This document shows positions 33,457 to 42,786 of a stretch of DNA of 64,000 nt, in pieces (position 1 is the stretch's first letter; each line of letters opens with the position of its first letter). The notes under the pieces were generated by a model. It saw only the letters and a program-made list of their open reading frames with translations, had not been told where the DNA came from and ran no database searches. Source of the DNA: Deltaproteobacteria bacterium (GTDB lineage: Bacteria > Myxococcota > JACRCW01); the NCBI GenBank assembly GCA_016218805.1, contig JACRCW010000022.1, positions 1 to 64,000 on the forward strand, given 5' to 3'. A program made the translations under genes and the position numbers.

Positions 33457-34704
33457 ATGGGTCTCAGTGAACGCGCTTGGGCGTGGAGAGCACGAGCGGG
33501 GGCGCTGGGACGCCGCGCCCGGTGCGAGTTGGCGCTGGCCCGACGACGGCTGCAACCTTCGGACACCGCGATGTTCGAGCTTAGGGGACTGCTGCGCGGC
33601 CGGATGCCGGCCAAGATCCTGTTTGGCGGCGGCGCGGCACGGCTGCAGGAAGTCCGCCAATTCCTCTTCCACGGCGCAGTGGAAACACGTGAAATCGGAC
33701 CGGCGTCTCCTTTCCACCTTGGACCGCGCCTTGCCAGGGAGGCGGACCCCGCTGTGCATGCGCTGCTGTGGGACGCGTGGCCATGGGAACACAGCGCGGC
33801 GGGTACGTATGTGGTGCAGGCGTGGTTGGATGCGCACGCTGACCCGGGTCCTGACTGGGAACGCAACGTCAAGTCGCGGGTGAACGAAACGGTAGCGAAG
33901 TGCCTCCGCCGGGCTGAGCGGCTGGGCTGCACCTTCAGCACCAGCCGCGATGGGTCCGAATTGGAGCGTTTTTACAACGAGATGGTCCTTCCGACGGCGC
34001 TGGCCCGCTATGGAGAAGATGTGTTCCTGGCCGACGTGGGCACGTTCCTGGCACGCGGCGCGGGCGAAGACCGGATCCTGCTCAAGGTCCAGCGGGATGG
34101 TATGTGGCTGGCCGGAAGCGTCGTGGTGTTTGCGCCGGAACGGTCGGAGGCTTGGATGCTGAACTGTGGGATGGCATCCACGGTGCTGGCGGACCGGGCG
34201 TTGACCGCGGAAGTGAACGCACTCAAGCGCGCGTGGGTGTTCAAAGAGGCCAGCCGGCGGGGCCTGCGGGTGAATCTGGCGCTGACGCGGCCATTCCTGG
34301 ACGACGGCGTGTTTGACAACAAGCGCCGCTGGGGGTGCTGGCTGCAACAGGTTCCGGCGCTGCCGCGCTACCGAATGCAGCTGGCACCTCAGCACGTGGA
34401 CGGCTTTCTGCGCGTGGCGCCGTTTTTCCACCTGGCACCGGACGGCGTGCGGGGCGTGCTGGCGTTTGCACCGTCGCTGCCGGACGCGGTTGAGGAGCTG
34501 CGGGCGCGGCTCAACGCCTGCGTGTTTCCCGGGTTGCGGGGCCTCACGGTGCGCGTGGCTGGCGGGGCGGAGCTGTTGGCGGAGTTGTCCCGGGCGGTCC
34601 CCGCCGTGAAGGGTTGCGGGGTGAGCTACCAGGCTGCGGGGCCGGAGCAGCGCGCTGGCGCGCACGCCGGAGACCTGGAGATGGGCGGCCGCCCGGCCGG
34701 GTGA
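33457..34704 (+). CDS. GNAT/FemAB-like acyltransferase
   Basis: A 415-residue soluble protein. Residues about 125-300 hold a GNAT-like core (DWERNVKSRVNETVAKCLRRAERLG; ELERFYNEMVLPTALARYG; LKVQRDGMWLAGSVVVF; ALTAEVNALKRAWVFKEA). The region LTRPFLDDGVFDNKRRWGC is matched by WTRAVLNDGVFVHKRRFGC in the gene at 54916, so the two are paralogues. This fold (FemAB / acetyltransferase-6) transfers amino acids or acyl groups; in exopolysaccharide loci such genes may decorate the repeat unit. ATG 33457 is chosen for the GGGAGG upstream; a GTG 12 bases earlier is possible. Confidence 0.78.
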   Translation: MGLSERAWAWRARAGALGRRARCELALARRRLQPSDTAMFELRGLLRGRMPAKILFGGGAARLQEVRQFLFHGAVETREIGPASPFHLGPRLAREADPAVHALLWDAWPWEHSAAGTYVVQAWLDAHADPGPDWERNVKSRVNETVAKCLRRAERLGCTFSTSRDGSELERFYNEMVLPTALARYGEDVFLADVGTFLARGAGEDRILLKVQRDGMWLAGSVVVFAPERSEAWMLNCGMASTVLADRALTAEVNALKRAWVFKEASRRGLRVNLALTRPFLDDGVFDNKRRWGCWLQQVPALPRYRMQLAPQHVDGFLRVAPFFHLAPDGVRGVLAFAPSLPDAVEELRARLNACVFPGLRGLTVRVAGGAELLAELSRAVPAVKGCGVSYQAAGPEQRAGAHAGDLEMGGRPAG

Positions 34705-34744
34705 GCACCCGGCGGGATGGCAGGGGGGCCGGATGGAGGAAGCC

Positions 34745-37174
34745 ATGCACGGCACGTTCTATGAGGACGGCACGGACGGCGCGGGCACCACGGAAGACGT
34801 GGAAGTCAGGCTGCCCTCGCTGCTCGCCGGGTGGGACAGCGACGCGCGCTTCCGCGCGATTGTGAACGACGCTGCTGAGGGGATTGTCACCATTGACGAG
34901 TCCGGGACCATTGGGTTCATGAATGCCGCCGCCGAGCGCACCTTTGGGTTTGCGCGGGGTGAAATGCTGGGCCACTGCGTCTCCCAATTGGCGGCGCCGC
35001 CGCACCGCGGCTGGCGTCCCACGGACGTGGCGCGCTTCCTCACCATGGTGGAGAGCGACGTCATCCGCGGCTCGCACGAGCTGGAGGGGCAGCGCAAGGA
35101 CGGCAGCGTATTCCCGCTGCACGTTGCCGTGAGCGAGTTCTACGTGGCGGGCGGGCGGTTCTTCACCGGCATGCTGCGCGACCTGACCGCGCAACGGCAG
35201 GTGGAGGAGCAGTTGCGCCGCGCCAAGGCCGCCGCGGAATCCGCCAACCAGGCCAAGACGGACTTCCTGGCCACCGTCAGTCACGAGATGCGGACGCCCA
35301 TGAACGCGATCATTGGGATGTCCGAGCTGGCGCTGGTATCCCGCTCGCCGGCAGAACAGCATGATTTCATCCAGCGCGTGCAAGCCAACGCCGAAGCGCT
35401 GCTGCACCTCATCAACGGCATGTTGGACCTCTCCAAGATTGAGGCGCAGCAGCTGGACTTCCACCCGGAACCCGTGGACGTGGCGGCGCTGGTGGAAGAG
35501 GTCACGGACGAACTGCACGTGCGCGCGTCCGCAAAGAACCTGGAGATGGTATGCGACATTGCGCCGGACCTGCCGGCGCGGCTGCTGGTGGACCCCAACC
35601 GGCTGCGCCAGATCCTGGTCAACCTGGTGGGTAACGCCGTAAAATTCACGGACGCAGGCGAGGTGTGCCTGCGCGCGTTTGTTGACGGGTGGAACGGTGA
35701 GACGGTGCGGTTGCACTTCTTGGTGGTGGACACCGGTATTGGCATTGGGCCGGAGGACCAGAAACGCGTATTTGACAAGTTCTTCCAGGCGGACGCGTCA
35801 ACCACGCGGCGCTTTGGTGGCACGGGGCTGGGGCTGACCATCACCCAGTCACTGGTCCAGGCCATGGGCGGTTCCATGACGCTGGAGAGCGAGCCCGGGT
35901 GCGGCACCACTTTTGGCGTGCAGCTGCCGCTGGCGGTTGCGGATGCAACGCCGTGCGTGGTGGCCCAACCGCCCAGCACCGTCACGCGGGTGCTGATGGT
36001 TGAGGCCAACGCCAGCGCCGTGCTGGCCGCGCGCCGCGTGCTGGAACACCGGGGCTACCTGGTGGAGGCCGTGGCGGAATCCGCGGAAGCGGTGCGGCGC
36101 CTGCAGGAGGGGCCGGACCGGGTGAATGTGCTGCTGGTGGACCAGACGGTGGACGGCGGCGCATCCGCGGTCATCCGCGCGCTCCGGAGCCGGAGCGAGA
36201 ACGCCACCAGCCGCGTGGTGTTGCTGGCGGGCTACGGTGGCGCGGCGGTGGACGAGCAGATTGACGCGCGGCTCATCAAGCCGCTGGGCGGCCCGCGCCT
36301 GGTGGCGGGGGTGGAGCGTGTGCTGGGGCGGCAATCCGTGCCGGGCGCGGACCACGCCGTCTCACCTCGTCGCAACACGGCGCCGGCCCGGTGCCACCGG
36401 ATTCTCCTGGCGGAGGACTGCCCGGACAACCAGGTGGTGACCAGTCACACGCTCACCCGTGCGGGATACCAGGTGGACGTGGTGGACAACGGACAGCGCG
36501 CGGTGGAGCGCTCCGCGGATTACCCGTATGACCTCATCCTGATGGACGTGGAAATGCCGGAAATGGACGGCTTCCAGGCCACGCAGCGCATCCGCGAGCG
36601 CGAGTCCCTGCGCAGCGCCGAGCGCGTCCCCATTGTGGCGGTGACCGCGCACGCCCTGGAGGGCTTCCGCCAGCGGTGCCTGGACGCAGGCATGGATGAC
36701 TATGCCGCCAAGCCCGTGACACGGCAGCGGCTGGTGGAGTTGGCGGAGAAATGGATCGACAACCGGCCGCTCGTCCTGGTGGCGGATGACTCGGCGGACA
36801 GCCGGCACCTGTTGCGTTCCATTGTCACGCGTGACGGGCGTTTCCGCGTCATGCTGGCCCGCGACGGGCGCGAGGCGCTGGACCTGGCGGCACGCCGGCG
36901 CTTTGCGGCCGTGCTGCTGGACATGGAGATGCCATTGCTGGACGGCTACGCCACGGCTGCCGCCCTGCGCGCACGTCCGCAAGGGGACCAGTTGCTCATC
37001 ATTGCGCTCACCGGCAACGAGGGGCCGAACGAGGAGCGCAAGTGCCGTGAGGCCGGCTGCTCCGATTACCTTCTCAAGCCCATCCGCACGCGCGACCTGT
37101 TGGAGGCGCTGGATCCCGTTGCGCACACCGACTTCCCGACCCGGGGCACGGAGCTTGCGGTGGCCGACGGGTGA
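34745..37174 (+). CDS. hybrid sensor histidine kinase with PAS and three receiver domains
   Basis: A protein of about 809 residues without membrane segments. Order: PAS (FRAIVNDAAEGIVTIDESG, residues about 30-150), short coiled coil, HisKA with phospho-acceptor His in SHEMRTPMN (near 180), HATPase (NLVGNAVKFTD; DTGIGIGPEDQ; FGGTGLGLTIT), then three receivers. The first is degenerate (LLVDQTVDGG), the second canonical (AEDCPDNQVV...LILMDVEMPEMDGF...AKPVTR), the third also complete (VADDSADS...LLDMEMPLLDGY...LLKP). ATG 34745 has GGAGGA four bases upstream; ATG 34733 is in frame. The Hpt gene downstream overlaps its stop and probably relays phosphate to a cluster regulator. Confidence 0.92.
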   Translation: MHGTFYEDGTDGAGTTEDVEVRLPSLLAGWDSDARFRAIVNDAAEGIVTIDESGTIGFMNAAAERTFGFARGEMLGHCVSQLAAPPHRGWRPTDVARFLTMVESDVIRGSHELEGQRKDGSVFPLHVAVSEFYVAGGRFFTGMLRDLTAQRQVEEQLRRAKAAAESANQAKTDFLATVSHEMRTPMNAIIGMSELALVSRSPAEQHDFIQRVQANAEALLHLINGMLDLSKIEAQQLDFHPEPVDVAALVEEVTDELHVRASAKNLEMVCDIAPDLPARLLVDPNRLRQILVNLVGNAVKFTDAGEVCLRAFVDGWNGETVRLHFLVVDTGIGIGPEDQKRVFDKFFQADASTTRRFGGTGLGLTITQSLVQAMGGSMTLESEPGCGTTFGVQLPLAVADATPCVVAQPPSTVTRVLMVEANASAVLAARRVLEHRGYLVEAVAESAEAVRRLQEGPDRVNVLLVDQTVDGGASAVIRALRSRSENATSRVVLLAGYGGAAVDEQIDARLIKPLGGPRLVAGVERVLGRQSVPGADHAVSPRRNTAPARCHRILLAEDCPDNQVVTSHTLTRAGYQVDVVDNGQRAVERSADYPYDLILMDVEMPEMDGFQATQRIRERESLRSAERVPIVAVTAHALEGFRQRCLDAGMDDYAAKPVTRQRLVELAEKWIDNRPLVLVADDSADSRHLLRSIVTRDGRFRVMLARDGREALDLAARRRFAAVLLDMEMPLLDGYATAAALRARPQGDQLLIIALTGNEGPNEERKCREAGCSDYLLKPIRTRDLLEALDPVAHTDFPTRGTELAVADG

Positions 37175-37581
37175 GCCTCAGCCAGGAGTCCGCCGTGGGC
37201 ACAGAGCACGACCGTGACCCGATTCCCCGAAGAAAGTTCCCATCCCTGGGCCATGACCCTGAACGGCGCCTCGGTAGTGACCGCCGCGCCGTGGAGGAGG
37301 AGGTGGTCCTGCTGGTGCCTGACTTCATTGAGAACCGGCGGCGCGACGCGGAGGCGATTCCCCACCTGGCGCACGCCGGGGCGTTTGGGCAGGTCCAGCG
37401 GCTGGGTCACAACATGAAGGGCTGCGGTGTTTCCTACGGATTCCCGTCCATCAGCGAGATAGGACGAGATTTGTCCGCCGCGGCCAAGCAGGGCAATGTG
37501 AACGAGATTCTGCGCCTGAACAACGAGCTTTCCCGGATCCTGGAGAGCCTTCCGCACACCGGGCCCTGGCACGGGGACTGA
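37171..37581 (+). CDS. Hpt (histidine phosphotransfer) protein
   Basis: A 136-residue protein ending in a four-helix Hpt domain: PDFIENRRRDAEAIPHLAHAG, then FGQVQRLGHNMKGCGVSYGF with the phospho-accepting His in GHNMKG, then ISEIGRDLSAAAKQGNV. The first 40 residues are polar and disordered. Its GTG start overlaps the kinase stop (GTGA), so the two are made together. It is the natural shuttle between the hybrid kinase receivers and a response regulator such as those at 45845 or 51683. Confidence 0.9.
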   Translation: MSLSQESAVGTEHDRDPIPRRKFPSLGHDPERRLGSDRRAVEEEVVLLVPDFIENRRRDAEAIPHLAHAGAFGQVQRLGHNMKGCGVSYGFPSISEIGRDLSAAAKQGNVNEILRLNNELSRILESLPHTGPWHGD

Positions 37582-37598
37582 CCGGCAGGGGCGGGGAC

Positions 37599-37613
37599 GT
37601 CTCAGCGTGAGAC
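37599..37613. promoter_or_regulatory. palindrome GTCTCA-GCG-TGAGAC
   Basis: A perfect 6-3-6 inverted repeat, also found with small variations at 45556 and 57248 and imperfectly at 25554, always between transcription units of this locus. It may be an activator site or a weak terminator; it sits 18 bases after the Hpt stop and 82 before the next start. Confidence 0.4.
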
Positions 37614-37694
37614 GGCCGTGGTGCCACGCTCCGCCCAGCAACCGCACCGCCCAACAAGCGCGACGGGCCGCAGCCGGCCAACCGGGGTGACGAT

Positions 37695-39173
37695 GTGCAT
37701 GGGGCCCTCTTCCTCCTGTTGCTGGCGGTTGGCGCGCAAGCGGCCCCCGTGCCGCGCGCCAGGGAGCGGACGGGCATACGGCTGCCGCACCGCAACGTGC
37801 TCAAGATTGAGTTGGATGGCGGGCTCCTGCTGGACAGCAATCCCACCAATTCATCCCTTTCCAACCAGGCGCGCCTGCTCCGCGGAGAACTGCGGACCAG
37901 TTCGCCCGGCCTGGGGGTGTTCTTGGGGCGTTCCATTGCGTGGAGCCGGGAGCGCCGCCGCTATTCCGCGGCATTGGCGGCCAACGCGCGTGCGTGGGGT
38001 TCGGGGTACCTGGCGCCCGTCACTCCCGCGGTGCTGGCCGGGACCGCGCACCCGCGTCCGCCGGGAAACGTGTGGCCGCAGGGTCGTTTCTCGCTGGACC
38101 TGAGCATCGTTGGCGGTTTCACCTGGCGGACGCGGCACCGCGGCCAGTTGACGTCGTCGGTGGCGCTGGTGCGCACCAACCTGCCCACGCCCGAACAACT
38201 GGGACTGGTGCAGGGGCGCACCACGCTCCTGCTCACGCAGGCCTGGCAGCGCGTCAGCCCGCGCCGGACATGGATCACCACGCTGCGTGCGGGTATCCGC
38301 GGTGAGGCGCTGGATGACATCGCGCTGGACCTGTCCACGTGGAAGCTGCCTTCGCGTGACCAGGCACTGCCCATCTCGCTTGGGGGAGGGGGCCTCACCG
38401 CGGACGGGACGGTGGAGCGGCGGCTGAGCGCGCGCCACGCGCTGTATGCGCGCGGCCAGGTCGCCACCGCAGCGTTTGTCCGTTCGTCGCGGCTGCTGTC
38501 GCTGGCGGTCCCCGTAGCGGCCGTGGCGGGCTGGGCCAGCGTCCTCCGTCCGGACACCACCCTCCGGTTGGAAGCGGGGGCCTGGCTTCCCAACTCACTG
38601 TGTCCAAACCCCGCCATGGTGGCGTGTGTCCTTCCGTTGCGGACGGACCCATCCGTGGAGGCGACGGAAGCAACCGCGTGGGCCGCGGCGGCGGCGTGGG
38701 CACCGCAGCCGGTGGCGTTGCTGCAGTTGGAACAGGCGCTGGGGCGGCGCTGGCTGCTCAGCGTTCGGTTGGTCAAGGATGGCCGTTCCACGGCGCTGTA
38801 TTCGTTTGTGGATGACAAACGGCTGGACGTGAGTCTGACAGGGCTTCCCGCCCGCGCCTGGCAGGTGCGCCTCTCCTCGTCGGTGGCGCTGCTTTCATAC
38901 GGCGCTCCTGCGGACCCAGCCACCTTCCGCAGCCGAGTGCCCTGGCCAGGACTTGCCGCACCGTCACCGGTGGACCGGCTGGGGCGCCAGGACTTCCACG
39001 GCACGTTGGACGGGTCCGTGCGTTGGGTGGTCCGCCCGTGGCTGGTCCTCTCCGCGCAACAGAGCCTGCTCCTGCTGTTGACCACGTCGGAATCCCGGGG
39101 CGCGGACGGCAAGTGGCACAACCCAAGCCTGGCGCGCGGACTGACGGGAGCGTCGGTATTGCTGCAGTGGTGA
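37695..39173 (+). CDS. putative outer-membrane beta-barrel protein
   Basis: A 492-residue protein with Sec signal (ALFLLLLAVGAQAA), many alternating hydrophobic beta strands and a terminal aromatic (LTGASVLLQW), the usual barrel C-terminus. Strands such as LGVFLGRSIAWSRERRRYSAALAANA and RGQLTSSVALVRTNL are spaced by turns. In exopolysaccharide loci such barrels are either secretion porins or capsule anchors. The GTG at 37695 is the start used here. Family not recognised. No convincing sigma-54 site is found directly upstream. Confidence 0.72.
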   Translation: MHGALFLLLLAVGAQAAPVPRARERTGIRLPHRNVLKIELDGGLLLDSNPTNSSLSNQARLLRGELRTSSPGLGVFLGRSIAWSRERRRYSAALAANARAWGSGYLAPVTPAVLAGTAHPRPPGNVWPQGRFSLDLSIVGGFTWRTRHRGQLTSSVALVRTNLPTPEQLGLVQGRTTLLLTQAWQRVSPRRTWITTLRAGIRGEALDDIALDLSTWKLPSRDQALPISLGGGGLTADGTVERRLSARHALYARGQVATAAFVRSSRLLSLAVPVAAVAGWASVLRPDTTLRLEAGAWLPNSLCPNPAMVACVLPLRTDPSVEATEATAWAAAAAWAPQPVALLQLEQALGRRWLLSVRLVKDGRSTALYSFVDDKRLDVSLTGLPARAWQVRLSSSVALLSYGAPADPATFRSRVPWPGLAAPSPVDRLGRQDFHGTLDGSVRWVVRPWLVLSAQQSLLLLLTTSESRGADGKWHNPSLARGLTGASVLLQW

Positions 39174-39259
39174 GTCCCGCCTGGGGCGAAAACCGCCCAT
39201 TGGGCACCGCTCCACGCCAATGGCGACGAGGACAACGTGCCACACCGATTCCGCTGAAT

Positions 39260-39275
39260 TGGCAGCCAGCTTGCA
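39260..39275 (+). promoter_or_regulatory. sigma-54 type promoter (WecG/TagA unit)
   Basis: TGGCAGCCAGCTTGCA: TGGCA and TTGCA at the right distance. It lies about 52 bases before the ATG at 39325. It is one of the best matches in the locus. Confidence 0.6.
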
Positions 39276-39324
39276 CCTCCGGGTGCCGTCCGGCTGTCCC
39301 GGGCCAACCATCAAGGGGCGCTCC

Positions 39325-40092
39325 ATGTCTGTTGAGACCCTGCAACTCGGCCCCGTTCCTGTTCACGCCGTGACCATGGCCCAGGCGCTGGACCTGATCC
39401 TGGATCGCCGCGCGTCCGGCGTCCCCGGCTACGTGTTGACGCCCAACGTGGACCACGTGGTGCTTGCCCGCCAGGACGCCAGCCTGGCCGCAGCCTACCG
39501 GGACGTATTTCTGTCACTTGCGGACGGCATGCCCATCCTGTGGGCGGCGCGCGCACTGGGCCGTCCGTTGCCGGAGAAGGTGAGCGGGTCTGACCTGGTG
39601 GTCCCGCTGCTGGAGCGTGCGGCGCGGGAGCATTGCAGTATTTACCTGTTGGGCGGCCGGGCCGGCAGTGGCCCGGAAGCGGCGCGTCGGATCGCGCAGC
39701 GCTGGCCCACGCTGCGCATTGCCGGCGTGGACGCACCGTTCATCAACGCCACCGCGGATGACGACGCTTCACGCGCGGCGTTTGACCGCGTGGTCAGGGC
39801 CAGCCCGGACCTGTTGCTGGTGGGGCTGGGGTGCCCCAAGCAGGAGCGGTGGATTCACCGGTATTCGTGCCTGCTGCCGGGGACCGTGTCGTTGGGCATT
39901 GGCGCGTCCATTGATTTCCTGGCCGGCGCGGTGCCGCGCGCACCCGCGTGGATGTCCCGCAGCGGACTGGAGTGGCTCTACCGTCTCAGCCGTGAGCCCC
40001 GGCGGCTCTGGCGCCGCTACCTGGTGCGGGATCCCGCGTTTTTCTGGATTGTGGGGCGGTTGCTGCTTGCGCGGGCGCCGGAGGCAGCGTGA
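39325..40092 (+). CDS. WecG/TagA/CpsF-family glycosyltransferase
   Basis: A 255-residue GT26 protein. Motifs: TPNVDHVVLARQDASL (catalytic Asp), LADGMPILWAARALG, IYLLGGRAGSGPEAA and LLLVGLGCPKQERWIHRY. The C-terminus (GLEWLYRLSREPRRLWRRYL) is the membrane-docking tail of the family. These enzymes add the second sugar (e.g. ManNAc-type) to undecaprenyl-PP-linked sugar. The ATG at 39325 is the family-like start; the frame is open for 35 more codons upstream. The next gene overlaps its stop. Confidence 0.93.
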   Translation: MSVETLQLGPVPVHAVTMAQALDLILDRRASGVPGYVLTPNVDHVVLARQDASLAAAYRDVFLSLADGMPILWAARALGRPLPEKVSGSDLVVPLLERAAREHCSIYLLGGRAGSGPEAARRIAQRWPTLRIAGVDAPFINATADDDASRAAFDRVVRASPDLLLVGLGCPKQERWIHRYSCLLPGTVSLGIGASIDFLAGAVPRAPAWMSRSGLEWLYRLSREPRRLWRRYLVRDPAFFWIVGRLLLARAPEAA

Positions 40093-41324
40093 CCACCGGT
40101 GACCGCCTCCCCGGCGTGGCCGTGTTTGACGCGGACGCGCCGCCCGCGGTGGCGTTCACGCGCTCCCTGGGCGCGCGTGGCGTCCCGGTCACGGTGTACT
40201 CACCGCACCGCACCAGCGCGGCGGGCGCGTCGCGTTTTGCGGCGGCCACTGCGCGCTGCCCGCCGCCGGACCAGCCGGAGAGATTCCTTGTCTGGCTGGA
40301 GGCCGAATTCCGCGCCGGGCGCATCGGCTGCGTGGCGCCCACGTCGGACAACATCGCGTTCTGCCTGGCGGAGCTCCATGACCTGCTGCCTCCCGCCCTC
40401 CAGCGCGTGCTCCCGGCACCGGCCGCGGCCCGCAACGCGCTGTTCAAAGACCGCTTTCACGGCGTCCTGCAAACCCTGTCTTTCCCCGCGCCCCGGACCG
40501 CGGCGCCACGCACCCCGGACGAAGCAGAGCAGCTGGCGACAACCCTGCGTTTCCCGGTCGTGATCAAGCCGCGCGCGCATGTTGGCGCCATGCTTGACCG
40601 CGGGACCGTGGTGCGTGACCAGCGTGCGTTGCGCCGCCACTTCACCGCCTGCCATGACGGCAGCCCCATGGTGCTTGCGCGTTACCCATCACTGCGGCTG
40701 CCCATGCTCCAGGAGTACGTTCCCGGCGCGCTGCAGAACCTCTACAGCGTCAGCGGCCTGCTGGGGTGCTCCGGGGAGGTCCTGGCGGTTGCCGGTGCGC
40801 GCAAGACCGCCCAATGGCCACCCACGCTCGGCGTGGGCACCCGGTTTGAACCCTGGCTGGACGCTGCTGCCATGGCCAGGGGCGCGGAGCTTGCACGGGC
40901 AGTCCTGGGCACGGGCATCTTTGAGTTGGAGTTCATCTGGGACGCAGAGAGACAGGCGTTGCTTGCCATTGACCTCAATCCCAGGGGCTTTGGACAGATC
41001 AGCCTGGACGTGGCCCGCGGCAATGACCTCCCCTGGGAGTGGTACCGCCTGTACCGCGGCGACACATTGTCTCCGCGAGCTGCGCCGCGTCCCGATGTGC
41101 ATTGGCGCCACGCCCTGCCCTTCCACGTGGACCACGTGGCGCGCGTGGTGCGCGGACCACACCGGGTCCGGGAGGCGGCCGCCTATTTGACAACGTGGCG
41201 TGAGCCCGCGGTGGACATTGTGTTGGACACGCGGGACGTCCTGCCGGCCGTGGTCTACACGGCGCGGATGTTGCGGCACCCGGGCGGTCTGGTGCGTCCC
41301 TTCCTGCGCGCGCCAGCGGCCTGA
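40089..41324 (+). CDS. ATP-grasp family protein
   Basis: A 411-residue carboxylate-amine ligase-like protein. A pre-ATP-grasp fold (VAVFDADAPPAVAFTRSLGARG) is followed by PAPAAARNALFKDRFHGVL, FPVVIKPRAHVG (Lys of the ATP site), LQEYVPGALQNLYSVSG and LLAIDLNPRGFGQISLDVARG (metal-binding Asn). The relatives in polysaccharide loci ligate amino acids or other acids. It starts with GTG overlapping the previous stop, so it belongs to the same unit. Substrate unknown. Confidence 0.85.
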   Translation: MTTGDRLPGVAVFDADAPPAVAFTRSLGARGVPVTVYSPHRTSAAGASRFAAATARCPPPDQPERFLVWLEAEFRAGRIGCVAPTSDNIAFCLAELHDLLPPALQRVLPAPAAARNALFKDRFHGVLQTLSFPAPRTAAPRTPDEAEQLATTLRFPVVIKPRAHVGAMLDRGTVVRDQRALRRHFTACHDGSPMVLARYPSLRLPMLQEYVPGALQNLYSVSGLLGCSGEVLAVAGARKTAQWPPTLGVGTRFEPWLDAAAMARGAELARAVLGTGIFELEFIWDAERQALLAIDLNPRGFGQISLDVARGNDLPWEWYRLYRGDTLSPRAAPRPDVHWRHALPFHVDHVARVVRGPHRVREAAAYLTTWREPAVDIVLDTRDVLPAVVYTARMLRHPGGLVRPFLRAPAA

Positions 41325-41356
41325 GCCGGTGGTCCCGCCCGCGGTCCCGTCGTTTC

Positions 41357-41372
41357 CGGCACGCACCTTGCG
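41357..41372 (+). promoter_or_regulatory. sigma-54 type promoter (initiating transferase unit)
   Basis: CGGCACGCACCTTGCG: GGCACG and TTGC both match exactly; spacing correct. About 32 bases before the ATG at 41402, and it governs the long unit from the initiating transferase through Wzx and Wza. Confidence 0.65.
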
Positions 41373-41401
41373 CCGCAAGACGCGGAAACCCGGAGTTTCA
41401 C

Positions 41402-42775
41402 ATGAACCCCGCATTTGACCGCATGGCCCCCACTCCTTTCTCGCTGGTGCACCTCTTTGCGGACCTGGTGATGTTGGCAGGTATGGCGTGGAGCCTGGAG
41501 CCCACGGGCATCTCCACGGGCCTGGAAGTGGCCCTGATGGTTCTGCTGTCGCTCGGCTGGCTCACCGCCTCCGCCGCGTTGCGCGCCTACCAGGCCTCTG
41601 CCCACCGCCACGCGTCCGACCAGTTCAGCGTCTGGGCGATGCAGACCGTGGTGGCCTGCGGCTGCGCGTTGCTGCTGTCCGTGCTTGCGCACGGGGCGAT
41701 GCCTCCCTCCGAGACGGTGTTTCTCGTTGCCGCCGGCCTGGGGCTGACACGGACGGTCCTGGTGGAGGCCGAGCACCTGTTCGGGCACCCCTCACAGACG
41801 GTGCTGATTGTCGGCGTGGGGCCGCTGGCGTGGTCCCTGGCCGGGCGGCTGGGCCGCGGGCGGGGCATGAGCCGCGTGGCCGGGTTCATTCCGCTGGACG
41901 GAGAAACGCCGTCACCCGCGCTGGCGCCGCGGGTGTTGGGTCCCGCCGGCAGCCTGGCGCACACGCTGTCTGAGCACTCCGTGGACGAGGTGTACGTGGC
42001 GGGCAACGCGGTCACGCAGACGGCGTCCATGCAGCAGGCCGTCACCGTGTGCGAGGAGCTGGGGATGCCGTTTGCGCTGCCGGCGCACGCGCTGTGCGTG
42101 GAGCGGGCGCAGGCGTTGACGCTGGACCGCAAGGACCTGGGCTTTGTCCATCACATCACCGCGCAGCCCATGCCCATGGCGCGCGGGGTGAAGCGCCTGT
42201 TTGACGTCATGGCCTCCGCCGTGGCGCTGCTGGTGCTGTCACCCCTGCTGCTGTTGGTGGCGTTCCTCATCAAGGTGACCAGCGCCGGCCCGGTGTTCTT
42301 TGGCCAGAAGCGGGTGGGCATGCATGGCCGGCCGTTCACCATGCTGAAGTTCCGTTCCATGGTGGTGGACGCGGAGGGCCAGCAGGAGAAGCTGGCCGCG
42401 CTCAATGAACAGGACGGACCGGTCTTCAAGATCCGCAATGACCCGCGCATCACCTCCGTGGGCCGCTTCATGCGGCGCTATTCCGTGGATGAACTGCCGC
42501 AACTCATCAACATCCTGCGCGGCGACATGTCCGTGGTGGGGCCGCGCCCGCCGGTGCCCAAGGAGGTGGCGCAGTATGAGCCGTGGCAGCGGCGGCGCCT
42601 GTCCGTCCGTCCCGGGTTGACGTGCCATTGGCAGGTGAGTGGCCGGAACAACATCTCCTTTGACCAGTGGATGCTGCTGGACCTGCGCTACATCGACCAG
42701 TGGTCCTTCTTCACCGATCTCAAGCTGATTGCCCGAACCATTCCTGCGGTGTTCTCCGGCCGCGGCGCAAGCTGA
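41402..42775 (+). CDS. undecaprenyl-phosphate sugar phosphotransferase (WbaP/ExoY type)
   Basis: A 457-residue polyprenyl-phosphate sugar transferase: several N-terminal membrane helices, a Rossmann-like domain (VLIVGVGPLAWSLAGRLG), then the catalytic C-terminal domain with the re-entrant helix (KRLFDVMASAVALLVLSPLLL), VFFGQKRVGMHGRPF, LKFRSMV, DPRITSVGRFMRRYSVDELPQL, and MSVVGPRPP. It transfers the first sugar-1-phosphate onto undecaprenyl phosphate and starts the repeat unit. It heads the central operon of the locus. Confidence 0.95.
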   Translation: MNPAFDRMAPTPFSLVHLFADLVMLAGMAWSLEPTGISTGLEVALMVLLSLGWLTASAALRAYQASAHRHASDQFSVWAMQTVVACGCALLLSVLAHGAMPPSETVFLVAAGLGLTRTVLVEAEHLFGHPSQTVLIVGVGPLAWSLAGRLGRGRGMSRVAGFIPLDGETPSPALAPRVLGPAGSLAHTLSEHSVDEVYVAGNAVTQTASMQQAVTVCEELGMPFALPAHALCVERAQALTLDRKDLGFVHHITAQPMPMARGVKRLFDVMASAVALLVLSPLLLLVAFLIKVTSAGPVFFGQKRVGMHGRPFTMLKFRSMVVDAEGQQEKLAALNEQDGPVFKIRNDPRITSVGRFMRRYSVDELPQLINILRGDMSVVGPRPPVPKEVAQYEPWQRRRLSVRPGLTCHWQVSGRNNISFDQWMLLDLRYIDQWSFFTDLKLIARTIPAVFSGRGAS

Positions 42776-42786
42776 GGGGTCCCATC

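Noticed and set aside
34613..37443. KGCGVSY occurs both in the GNAT/FemAB-like protein end and in the Hpt domain
   Set aside because: Only seven residues, in different structural contexts and with different codons; taken as coincidence.
37567..37582. TGGCACGGGGACTGAC as a sigma-54 site before the barrel gene
   Set aside because: The -24 part is perfect, but the -12 part is CTGA and lacks the key GC; it also overlaps the end of the Hpt gene and is 113 bases from the next start.
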